The notes under the pieces were generated by a model. The model was not told the DNA's origin, did not search any database, and was given only the letters and a program-made list of their open reading frames with translations. Positions 1-4,926 of a DNA stretch of 5,432 bases are shown here, in pieces (position 1 is the first letter of the stretch; each line of letters begins with the position of its first letter). The position numbers were made by a program, and so were the translations under genes. The DNA lies in assembly GCA_949286815.1 (NCBI GenBank), contig CASEEB010000150.1:1-5432 (forward strand), in the 5' to 3' direction. The DNA comes from an uncultured Eubacteriales bacterium (GTDB lineage Bacteria; Bacillota; Clostridia; Oscillospirales; CAG-272).

Positions 1-31
1 CCAACTCTTTTGTAAACATTATAAACTTTTG

Positions 32-63
32 AAAGGAAAATGTAATCATACAGCTGAATTACA
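32..63 (+). promoter_or_regulatory. Displaced ribosome binding site and hairpin before thiE
   Basis: AAAGGA at 32-37 is the only Shine-Dalgarno-like sequence near thiE, but it lies 39 bases before ATG 77. Between them TGTAAT (41-46) and ATTACA (58-63) are perfectly complementary, with an 11-base loop. If the hairpin forms, the apparent distance from ribosome binding site to ATG falls to about 16 bases. The sequence pairing is seen; a role in translation is inference. The stem is AT-rich and weak. Confidence 0.3.
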
Positions 64-76
64 CACACCGAAAACA

Positions 77-715
77 ATGAAATTCAATAAAGATATGCTG
101 TTGCTTTATGCGGTTACGGACAGAGCCTGGGTCGGAAGACAAACGCTTTATGAACAGGTTGAGCAAGCCCTGATGGGCGGAGCGACGCTTGTTCAACTCC
201 GTGAAAAGAATCTTTGCGAGGAAGATTTTATCCGTGAAGCAATTATGATGAGGGAACTTTGCCACAAATACAATATTGCGCTTATTATAAACGACAATGT
301 AAACGTCGCGCTGAAAAGCAACGCCGACGGTGTGCATGTCGGAATTGAAGACATGCCTGTCGCGGAAATACGGAAAAAGGCTCCGACAGATTTTATCATC
401 GGCGCAACGGCGAAAACAACAGACCAGGCAATAGCGGCGCAAAAAGCCGGAGCGGATTATCTCGGCGTGGGGGCGATTTTTCCGTCGTCCACCAAAGAAA
501 ACGCGATCCGTATAACCAAAGATAAATTAAGGGAAATATGCAAGTCCGTCTCGATTCCCTCAGTCGCAATAGGCGGCATAGGCATAAATAACATTACGGA
601 GATAAAGGGCGGAGGAATGAACGGTATCGCGGCGGTATCCGCAATTTTCGGAGCTGAAGATATTTTTGCGGCTACAAAGGAACTGAAAGTTCTGGCAAAG
701 CAGGCGATTGGCTGA
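77..715 (+). CDS. thiE: Thiamine-phosphate synthase ThiE
   Basis: Cytosolic TIM-barrel enzyme that joins HMP-PP to hydroxyethylthiazole phosphate, giving thiamine phosphate and pyrophosphate. From ATG 77 the protein has 212 residues, normal for the family. Visible family motifs: QLREK at 40-44 (pyrophosphate-binding Arg42 and Lys44), IIND at 70-73, DGVHVG at 84-89 (metal-binding Asp84), GVGAIFPSSTK at 130-140 (matching the usual PTxTK loop), IGGI at 165-168 and VSAI at 187-190. The segment usually read GVSA is GATA here (109-112), putting Thr where B. subtilis ThiE has its active-site Ser. The frame is open back to TTG 29, but family similarity begins near MKFNKDMLLLYAVTDR, so ATG 77 is preferred. 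No ribosome binding site sits just before ATG 77; the only good one is AAAGGA at 32-37. First gene of a same-strand thi cluster. Function is secure; the start is less so. Confidence 0.95.
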   Translation: MKFNKDMLLLYAVTDRAWVGRQTLYEQVEQALMGGATLVQLREKNLCEEDFIREAIMMRELCHKYNIALIINDNVNVALKSNADGVHVGIEDMPVAEIRKKAPTDFIIGATAKTTDQAIAAQKAGADYLGVGAIFPSSTKENAIRITKDKLREICKSVSIPSVAIGGIGINNITEIKGGGMNGIAAVSAIFGAEDIFAATKELKVLAKQAIG

Positions 716-904
716 GCGGTCCGGCAAAATCACTCATTTCTTTCAATGTTTTATCTGACGCATAACCGAGGGCAAATATATTTGTCAACGGCAGGCGAAA
801 GCCGTTCATCCTGATCTTCGATTAGGGTGGCTGTCTTTGCCGCCAATTATGTAAAAGAACTATATTATAAACATACAAATCGACAAACCGGACGGAGAAG
901 TTAT
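716..904 (+). other. Gap between thiE and the small membrane protein
   Basis: 189 bases without a supportable gene. It contains one short hairpin, AACGGC (787-792) with GCCGTT (801-806) and an 8-base loop; no T-run follows, so it is not a standard terminator for thiE. A weak promoter candidate precedes the next gene: TTGCCG at 837-842 and TATATT at 861-866, spaced 18 bases. No TPP riboswitch consensus is visible. AGGGTGG at 824-830 resembles part of a T-box but the rest of that motif is missing. Confidence 0.45.
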
Positions 905-1381
905 ATGAAGAAAGCAGTTTGCATTGGAATTGTTATTGTCGTGTTTTTCGCGTTAATATCAGCGTTCCTGTTTTTCAGAGAAGCCGGTCATAAGGAATTT
1001 GTTGTAGGTGATGATGAAATCGCACTGTATATACAATTGAATACAAAAGAAGATATTGGCTTATTGGTGTTTGATTACAGCGCAAACGGCTCGGAACAAA
1101 GCGGAGGTATATCCAACGCGGATAAATCGCTTCTAAAGCATGATGAACTACTGATTCATGTTTGGAATAAAGAGGAATTGAATTGTTCTGCTGACACGGC
1201 AGAGCTATCCATACAATTCAGAATCATAACGGAATATGTAGATCCCAATTATGAAAACATATATCCGGAGAATATTACAAAATTTTTGGAGAAGATTTCA
1301 TTTGAAGCGCATTTCGGTGAGTCTTACTCTTTTACCATTATCGGAGATAACATAAACGGATATAAGCTTATACGGAATTGA
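905..1381 (+). CDS. Small membrane-anchored protein of unknown function
   Basis: 158 residues, family not recognised. The N-terminus has two lysines followed by a hydrophobic stretch at about 4-24 (rich in V, I, F, L). This reads as an uncleaved membrane anchor or a signal sequence, with the rest outside the cell. There is no lipobox: the only Cys in the segment is Cys6. The remaining part is soluble, acidic and rich in beta-forming residues. ATG 905 is chosen because GGAG at 894-897 sits seven bases upstream and the hydrophobic segment starts right after it; the frame is open back to GTG 827 but that start has no ribosome binding site. It lies between thiE and thiD, yet no thiamine role can be read from it. 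Sampled 60-base lines (1021-1080, 1201-1260, 1261-1320) contain 19-20 G+C, against 30-35 in sampled thiC lines, which hints at a different origin. Confidence 0.8.
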   Translation: MKKAVCIGIVIVVFFALISAFLFFREAGHKEFVVGDDEIALYIQLNTKEDIGLLVFDYSANGSEQSGGISNADKSLLKHDELLIHVWNKEELNCSADTAELSIQFRIITEYVDPNYENIYPENITKFLEKISFEAHFGESYSFTIIGDNINGYKLIRN

Positions 1382-1574
1382 CAGCTTCAGATTTGTTAAG
1401 GGTTTGGATATGCCAAACAAGCAAAAATCTCTCACATTCAAGAATTTTTTATAAGCACTTGCAATGGCTTATAAAAAGATCTTTATATGTAAATTCAACT
1501 AAAATCAACAAGCGGTAGACCGGGGGCACCACTCTTTGCCGCTATACAAAAATAATGCGATAAAAGGAGAAAAA
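1382..1574 (+). other. Gap before thiD with three inverted repeats
   Basis: 193 bases without a convincing gene. It holds GTTTGG/CCAAAC (1402-1407 with 1413-1418, 5-base loop), the long repeat described separately at 1446-1477, and AGCGG/CCGCT (1511-1515 with 1539-1543). A 14-codon frame from ATG 1410 to TAA 1454 has AAGGG at 1398-1402 seven bases upstream, but its ATG lies in the loop of the first hairpin and nothing else supports it. None of the hairpins is followed by a clear T-run. No TPP riboswitch consensus is present. Confidence 0.45.
1446..1477. repeat. Perfect 11-bp inverted repeat
   Basis: TTTTTATAAGC (1446-1456) and GCTTATAAAAA (1467-1477) are exact reverse complements around a 10-base loop that itself holds the palindrome TTGCAA. 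On the + strand the right arm ends in A, not T, and is followed by GATCTTTA, so it is a poor terminator; on the - strand the six-A complement also fails to give a T-run after the stem. It may be a weak terminator for the membrane-protein gene, a protein-binding dyad, or an element end. Confidence 0.6.
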
Positions 1575-2378
1575 ATGAAAACAGCATTATCAATCGCGGG
1601 AAGTGATTCCAGCGGAGGCGCCGGTATTCAGGCAGATCTGAAAACAATGACTCTGAACGGTGTATACGCGATGAGCGCGATAACCGCGCTCACGGCGCAG
1701 AACACAACCGGCGTTAAGGGAATTATGGAATCGACTCCCGATTTTCTGGCAAAGCAGATTGACGCGGTATTTGAGGATATCTATCCCGACGCGGTAAAAA
1801 TCGGCATGGTAAGTTCATCCGAGCTGATAAAGACCATATCGGACAGATTGAGGTCATATAAAGCCAAAAACATTGTACTTGACCCCGTCATGGTATCTAC
1901 AAGCGGGTCAAGACTTATCAGCGAAAACGCAACGGAAACTTTAAAACACGAACTGATTCCCCTGTCTTCGGTAATTACTCCGAATATTCCGGAAGCAGAA
2001 GTTTTGTCCGGAATACGGATAACCGACGAGGAGGATATGGCTAAAGCCGCCAAACTCATAGGAGACGATTACGGCTGTGCGGTTCTTGTAAAGGGCGGTC
2101 ACAGTGTCAGCGATGCAAACGACCTGCTTTACGCGGGTAAAACCTTTAAACGGTTTATGGGCAAACGAATTGACAATCCAAATACCCACGGTACGGGATG
2201 CACATTGTCTTCGGCAATTGCCGCGAATTTGGCAAAAGGATTTTCACTTGAGGACTCTGTCCGCAGGGCAAAAGAATATGTATCAGGCGCGCTTTCCGAC
2301 ATGCTTGACTTAGGACAAGGCGCAGGACCTATGAATCACGCTTTTGACTTGAAAAGTTATTTCGCAGATAAAGCTTAA
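1575..2378 (+). CDS. thiD: HMP/HMP-phosphate kinase ThiD
   Basis: Cytosolic ribokinase-fold enzyme that phosphorylates hydroxymethylpyrimidine and then its monophosphate, supplying HMP-PP to ThiE. The protein has 267 residues, the usual length, and looks intact. Motifs in order: AGSDSSGGAGIQAD at 8-21, ALTAQNT at 38-44 (pyrimidine-contacting region), KIGM at 75-78, LDPVMVSTSG at 102-111, TPNIPEAE at 135-142, VLVKGGH at 170-176, and the ATP/anion-hole motif NTHGTGC at 203-209 with Cys209 at the place of the catalytic Cys. ATG 1575 is preferred over the open upstream TTG 1536 because AAAGGAG at 1563-1569 is five bases upstream and the family N-terminus matches MKTALSIAGSD. A pyridoxal kinase of the same superfamily is the alternative, but position beside thiC and thiE and the motif set favour ThiD. 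There is no fusion to ThiE or to a TenA domain. Confidence 0.96.
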   Translation: MKTALSIAGSDSSGGAGIQADLKTMTLNGVYAMSAITALTAQNTTGVKGIMESTPDFLAKQIDAVFEDIYPDAVKIGMVSSSELIKTISDRLRSYKAKNIVLDPVMVSTSGSRLISENATETLKHELIPLSSVITPNIPEAEVLSGIRITDEEDMAKAAKLIGDDYGCAVLVKGGHSVSDANDLLYAGKTFKRFMGKRIDNPNTHGTGCTLSSAIAANLAKGFSLEDSVRRAKEYVSGALSDMLDLGQGAGPMNHAFDLKSYFADKA

Positions 2379-2407
2379 ATTAATTAAAACTGCCTGAAAG
2401 GAAAAAA

Positions 2408-2502
2408 GTTTGAAAATAAATTATCAAACACGCCTTTTGTACTTCGACGCCAAAAGCACGGCGCCGACTTGCCAAGGGGCAAACCAAACGCCGATTTGGC
2501 GT
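2408..2502 (+). promoter_or_regulatory. Structured thiC leader with alternative hairpins
   Basis: Consecutive inverted repeats occupy the gap: GTTTGA/TCAAAC (2408-2413, 2424-2429), CTTTTG/CAAAAG (2434-2439, 2451-2456), TTGCC/GGCAA (2469-2473, 2478-2482, four-base loop) and ACGCC/GGCGT (2488-2492, 2498-2502). An eight-base long-range pair, ACGCCAAA (2447-2454) with TTTGGCGT (2495-2502), would break the second and fourth local hairpins and enclose the third. ACGCC occurs three times (2430, 2447, 2488), each able to pair with the one GGCGT that ends four bases before the thiC ribosome binding site. Mutually exclusive structures of this kind are typical of RNA control elements. It does not match the TPP riboswitch consensus. 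Pairing is seen; regulation is inferred. Confidence 0.45.
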
Positions 2503-2520
2503 AAGAAAGGACGGTCATAA
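2410..2520 (+). CDS. Possible 36-residue leader peptide of thiC
   Basis: A TTG-started frame of 36 codons, reading MKINYQTRLLYFDAKST at the start and PIWRKKGRS at the end, with single Cys21 and Trp30. AAAGGA at 2397-2402 lies seven bases before TTG 2410, a good ribosome binding site that no other gene explains. The stop TAA (2518-2520) lies two bases before the thiC ATG, so ribosomes finishing here could restart on thiC; the thiC ribosome binding site lies within its last codons. The peptide is basic, has no membrane segment, and is not a family I recognise. Against it: a TTG start, and the same stretch is also largely open in another + frame and on the - strand, as expected of a structured repeat. 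Whether it is translated is inference. Confidence 0.35.
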   Translation: MKINYQTRLLYFDAKSTAPTCQGANQTPIWRKKGRS

Positions 2521-2522
2521 AA

Positions 2523-3827
2523 ATGAGAAATTACTATACACAGATGGACGCCGCGAAAAGAGGAATTATAACTCCTGAAATGAAGGCGGTGGCTGAAAAG
2601 GAATACCGCACGGAAGAAGAAATACGCTCACTTGTCGCCAAGGGACAGGTCGTTATCTGCGCCAACAAGCTGCACACCTGTATTAATCCAAACGGCGTGG
2701 GATCAATGCTCCGCACCAAAATCAATGTAAATCTCGGAATTTCGCGCGACTGTAAAGATTATGACATCGAGATGCAGAAAGTCATGGCGGCTGTAAATAT
2801 GGGAGCTGAAGCGATTATGGACCTTTCCTCTCACGGAAATACGCAGCCATTCAGAAAAAAACTCACGGGCGAATGCCCCGCAATGATAGGAACAGTGCCG
2901 GTTTATGACAGTGTAATTCACTATCAGCGCGACCTATCTACGCTTACAGCAAAGGATTTTATCGACGTGGTAAGGCTTCACGCGCAGGACGGAGTGGACT
3001 TTGTGACGCTCCATTGCGGTATTACCAGAAAGACTATCGATCAGATAAAAAAACACAAGCGTAAAATGAATATCGTATCCCGCGGAGGCTCGCTTGTTTT
3101 CGCCTGGATGAGCATGACGGGAGAAGAAAATCCATTTTACGAATATTATGACGAGATACTTGATATCTGCCGTGAATATGATGTAACAATATCACTCGGA
3201 GACGCTTGCCGTCCCGGATGCCTTGCGGACGCAAGCGACGTGTGTCAGATAGAAGAACTTGTGCGGTTGGGTGAACTCACCAAACGCGCGTGGGAAAAAG
3301 ATGTACAGGTAATGGTAGAGGGTCCGGGACACATGCCTCTTGACCAGATCGAAGCCAATATGAAACTTCAACAGACAATCTGCATGGGAGCGCCGTTTTA
3401 CGTTCTTGGTCCCATAGTAACAGATATAGCCCCCGGATATGACCATATTACTTCCGCTATAGGCGGGGCAATAGCCGCGTCGGCAGGAGCTGCGTTCCTT
3501 TGTTATGTTACTCCCGCCGAGCATCTGGCGCTTCCGAACGTCGAAGACGTCAAGCAGGGAATTATTGCCTCACGTATCGCGGCACACGCTGCGGATATCG
3601 CCAAAAAAGTCCCGCACGCAAGAGATATTGACGACGCAATGGCTGACGCAAGAAGAACTTTTGATTGGGAAAAACAATGGGAATGCTCAATTGACCCTGA
3701 AACCGCAAAGAGCATTCGCGACAGCAGAAAGCCGGAACATGACGACAGCTGCTCAATGTGCGGTAAATTCTGTGCCGTCAGAAGCATGAATAAAGCGCTC
3801 AGCGGAGAATATATAGACATCTTGTAA
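2523..3827 (+). CDS. thiC: Phosphomethylpyrimidine synthase ThiC
   Basis: Radical-SAM enzyme that rearranges aminoimidazole ribotide (AIR) into HMP-phosphate, the first committed step of the pyrimidine branch. The protein has 434 residues: the compact form without the extra N-terminal domain of E. coli-type ThiC (over 600 residues). Family motifs: SRGGSL in the barrel, VEGPGHMPL at 265-273, GPIVTDIAPGYDHITSAIGGA including Asp307-His308, YVTPAEHLALP with Glu333-His334, and the C-terminal cluster motif with Cys410, Cys413 and Cys417 (CSMCGKFC). The last spacing is CX2CX3C, one residue shorter than the CX2CX4C of E. coli; to my knowledge this is common in compact clostridial and archaeal ThiC. 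AAAGGA at 2506-2511 is eleven bases before ATG. Hydroxybenzimidazole synthases (BzaA/BzaB/BzaF) are close paralogues using the same substrate, but the thiD/thiE neighbours favour ThiC. Last gene of the thi cluster, followed by a terminator. Confidence 0.95.
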   Translation: MRNYYTQMDAAKRGIITPEMKAVAEKEYRTEEEIRSLVAKGQVVICANKLHTCINPNGVGSMLRTKINVNLGISRDCKDYDIEMQKVMAAVNMGAEAIMDLSSHGNTQPFRKKLTGECPAMIGTVPVYDSVIHYQRDLSTLTAKDFIDVVRLHAQDGVDFVTLHCGITRKTIDQIKKHKRKMNIVSRGGSLVFAWMSMTGEENPFYEYYDEILDICREYDVTISLGDACRPGCLADASDVCQIEELVRLGELTKRAWEKDVQVMVEGPGHMPLDQIEANMKLQQTICMGAPFYVLGPIVTDIAPGYDHITSAIGGAIAASAGAAFLCYVTPAEHLALPNVEDVKQGIIASRIAAHAADIAKKVPHARDIDDAMADARRTFDWEKQWECSIDPETAKSIRDSRKPEHDDSCSMCGKFCAVRSMNKALSGEYIDIL

Positions 3828-3832
3828 TATTA

Positions 3833-3865
3833 AAAAACATACGGAAAAGCCCCGTACGTTTTTAT
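3833..3865 (+). terminator. Intrinsic terminator after thiC, likely bidirectional
   Basis: AAAAAC (3833-3838) and TACGG (3840-3844) pair with CCGTA (3852-3856) and GTTTTT (3858-3863), with one A-C mismatch and a seven-base loop. The T-run 3859-3863 ends thiC transcription six bases after its stop codon. On the other strand the A-run 3832-3837 gives a T-run after the same stem, so it can also stop transcripts arriving from the methyltransferase gene. Confidence 0.85.
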
Positions 3866-3987
3866 AGTATTATTTTACGGTGCCGGTGTTTATTGCTGCA
3901 CGGCGGGCGCCTATGCACCGTCTGCCGCCGAGAAAATGGCTGAACAACCATTCACGGCTCGTTGCCGTGCACATCTGTGCTGCCGCT
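3866..3987. other. GC-rich spacer with nested inverted repeats
   Basis: No supportable gene. Perfect complementary pairs: ACGGTGC/GCACCGT (3877-3883, 3915-3921), CGGCGG/CCGCCG (3901-3906, 3925-3930) and CACGGC/GCCGTG (3953-3958, 3964-3969, five-base loop). The last lies 19 bases beyond the methyltransferase stop on the - strand but has no T-run, so it is not a standard terminator. The first two pairs interleave and cannot form together. The block is clearly more GC-rich than the methyltransferase gene beside it. Confidence 0.45.
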
Positions 3988-4758
3988 TTATTTGCAAATA
4001 AACATTCCGTATTCTTTTGGGACATACAGAGTTCCGTTGACACTTTTCTTTTCGAACGCCTGCGTCAGAACTTCAGCGTCGGCATTCTCAATACCGACAA
4101 TGCCTGACATGGACAGAACATATTCCGTAAAATCCGGTATATGGGTAATTTGCAAGCCATCATCACGGATAAGCTTTTCCACCGTAAGAAAATATTTGCT
4201 TAGTAAATTTGCGCCGTTCTGAAGAGTAAAGGCTTTGCCGATACTGCCGCTGATATGGTATTCCTTAAGCGTGTCGTTGATAAACTCCATGATGCCATGC
4301 TCTCCGTATGTGGCACAGTAGAAAGTTCCGCCCTGTTTCAACACTCGGCGCACCTCCGTCAGTCCTTTATCAAGATTGGGGACATGATGCAGCATCATGT
4401 TAGCGATAACGGCGTCAAAACTATCATCTTCGAACGGAATGTCTTGAATATCCACAATTTTGAAATCAATATAATCAGAATAATCAGAGTTTTCGATATT
4501 TTTCTTTGCGGTTTCCAGCATACCGGAAGAAAAGTCAGTCAGTATAAGTTGAGCTCCGCCCTCCAATAACGCCGGCTTTCCTTTCCACATATCTCCGGTG
4601 CCACAGCCCAACTCCAGAATACGGGAGTTGGGTTTGATCTCATAATGCGACATTATCCAATCACCGAAAGGCTGAGGGTTGGTAGAATACTTTTCGTGAA
4701 TTGAAATGCGGGTTTTTAGATTCTTTGCGGTTTTGTATTGCTTTTGTACGGAATCCAT
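3988..4758 (-). CDS. Class I SAM-dependent methyltransferase, substrate unknown
   Basis: 256-residue cytosolic protein with a Methyltransf_11-type Rossmann domain at about 46-142: motif I LELGCGTG at 48-55, acidic Asp75 ending strand 2 (ILTD), motif III-like IVDIQDIPFEDDSFD at 101-115, and the motif IV area NMMLHHVPN at 120-128, followed by EVRRVLKQGG. The C-terminal 110 residues look mostly helical and probably form the substrate cap. No N-terminal signal or membrane segment. Small-molecule methylation is the usual activity of this group; the sequence does not identify the acceptor. It is not an Erm or Cfr rRNA methylase by motif. The ATG has only a weak AGAGAG ribosome binding site (4765-4770) six bases upstream, but a consensus promoter. 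It points towards thiC and is divergent from the ABC-F gene. The sampled line 4441-4500 has only 15 G+C in 60, below the thi genes. Confidence 0.88.
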   Translation of the reverse strand: MDSVQKQYKTAKNLKTRISIHEKYSTNPQPFGDWIMSHYEIKPNSRILELGCGTGDMWKGKPALLEGGAQLILTDFSSGMLETAKKNIENSDYSDYIDFKIVDIQDIPFEDDSFDAVIANMMLHHVPNLDKGLTEVRRVLKQGGTFYCATYGEHGIMEFINDTLKEYHISGSIGKAFTLQNGANLLSKYFLTVEKLIRDDGLQITHIPDFTEYVLSMSGIVGIENADAEVLTQAFEKKSVNGTLYVPKEYGMFICK

Positions 4759-4793
4759 ATCAAACTCTCTTTCTCAAAATCTGCCGCAAATGA

Positions 4794-4820
4794 TTGCCGG
4801 CAAAATTGCACTTGCAGTGC
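4794..4820 (-). repeat. Palindrome and hairpin in methyltransferase leader
   Basis: TTGCCGGCAA (4794-4803) is a perfect palindrome, and GCACT/AGTGC (4808-4812, 4816-4820) closes a three-base loop. Both lie in the predicted untranslated leader of the methyltransferase mRNA, between the start point and the ribosome binding site. A regulatory role is possible but not shown. Confidence 0.4.
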
Positions 4821-4834
4821 CTGTCGCCGCGTAA

Positions 4835-4863
4835 TTTACATCACCCATTATAACATTAATAAT
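4835..4863 (+). promoter_or_regulatory. Possible promoter of the ABC-F gene
   Basis: TTTACA (4835-4840) and AATAAT (4858-4863) are spaced 17 bases and would start transcription near 4870, about 57 bases before ATG 4927. The site overlaps the stronger - strand promoter almost completely, so the two could compete for RNA polymerase. Matches are moderate and the region is AT-rich, so this is tentative. Confidence 0.35.
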
Positions 4864-4875
4864 TTCTTTTGTCAA
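4847..4875 (-). promoter_or_regulatory. Consensus sigma-A promoter of the methyltransferase gene
   Basis: Read on the - strand, TTGACA (4875-4870), a 17-base spacer and TATAAT (4852-4847) match the housekeeping consensus at all twelve positions. A TG two bases before the -10 adds an extended -10 element. Transcription would start near 4840, giving an untranslated leader of about 80 bases. Confidence 0.85.
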
Positions 4876-4878
4876 TAT

Positions 4879-4892
4879 AGTGTGAACACACT
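4879..4892. promoter_or_regulatory. Dyad, possible operator
   Basis: AGTGTG and CACACT flank two central bases, giving a perfect 14-base dyad. It starts four bases upstream of the -35 of the methyltransferase promoter and would lie in the leader of the ABC-F transcript. It could bind a repressor or fold as a small RNA hairpin. No regulator gene is in the window. Confidence 0.35.
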
Positions 4893-4926
4893 CTCTGCAT
4901 ATAGCAATTTTACGGGAGGAACAATT

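Noticed and set aside
680..816. Minus-strand frame over the thiE end and the following gap, beginning MNGFRLPLTNIFALGYASDK, vaguely like a nitroreductase C-terminus
   Set aside because: No ribosome binding site, very short, mostly overlaps thiE antisense, and similarity is too weak to support a gene remnant.
824..842. AGGGTGG resembling the T-box antiterminator sequence
   Set aside because: The following ACCGCG part, specifier loop and terminator are missing, so it is a chance partial match.
1410..1454. 14-codon frame with AAGGG seven bases upstream of its ATG
   Set aside because: The ATG lies in a hairpin loop, the peptide is low in information, and no downstream structure gives an attenuator.
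1521..1543. GGGGGCACC followed by TTGCCGC before thiD, and the shared TCTTTGCCGC with 835-844, considered as a riboswitch or repeated element
   Set aside because: The shared piece is only ten bases, the flanks differ, and no TPP or T-box consensus surrounds either copy.
2384..2518. Minus-strand 44-codon frame opposite the thiC leader
   Set aside because: No ribosome binding site before its ATG, and it faces away from the operon; likely a by-product of the inverted-repeat composition.
3880..4107. Plus-strand frame across the GC-rich spacer into the methyltransferase gene
   Set aside because: More than half is antisense to a clear methyltransferase; there is no ribosome binding site, and it begins within a terminator-distal spacer.
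4882..4926. In-frame upstream GTG start for the ABC-F gene
   Set aside because: No ribosome binding site precedes it, it lies in the dyad, and ATG 4927 has an excellent one and matches the family N-terminus.
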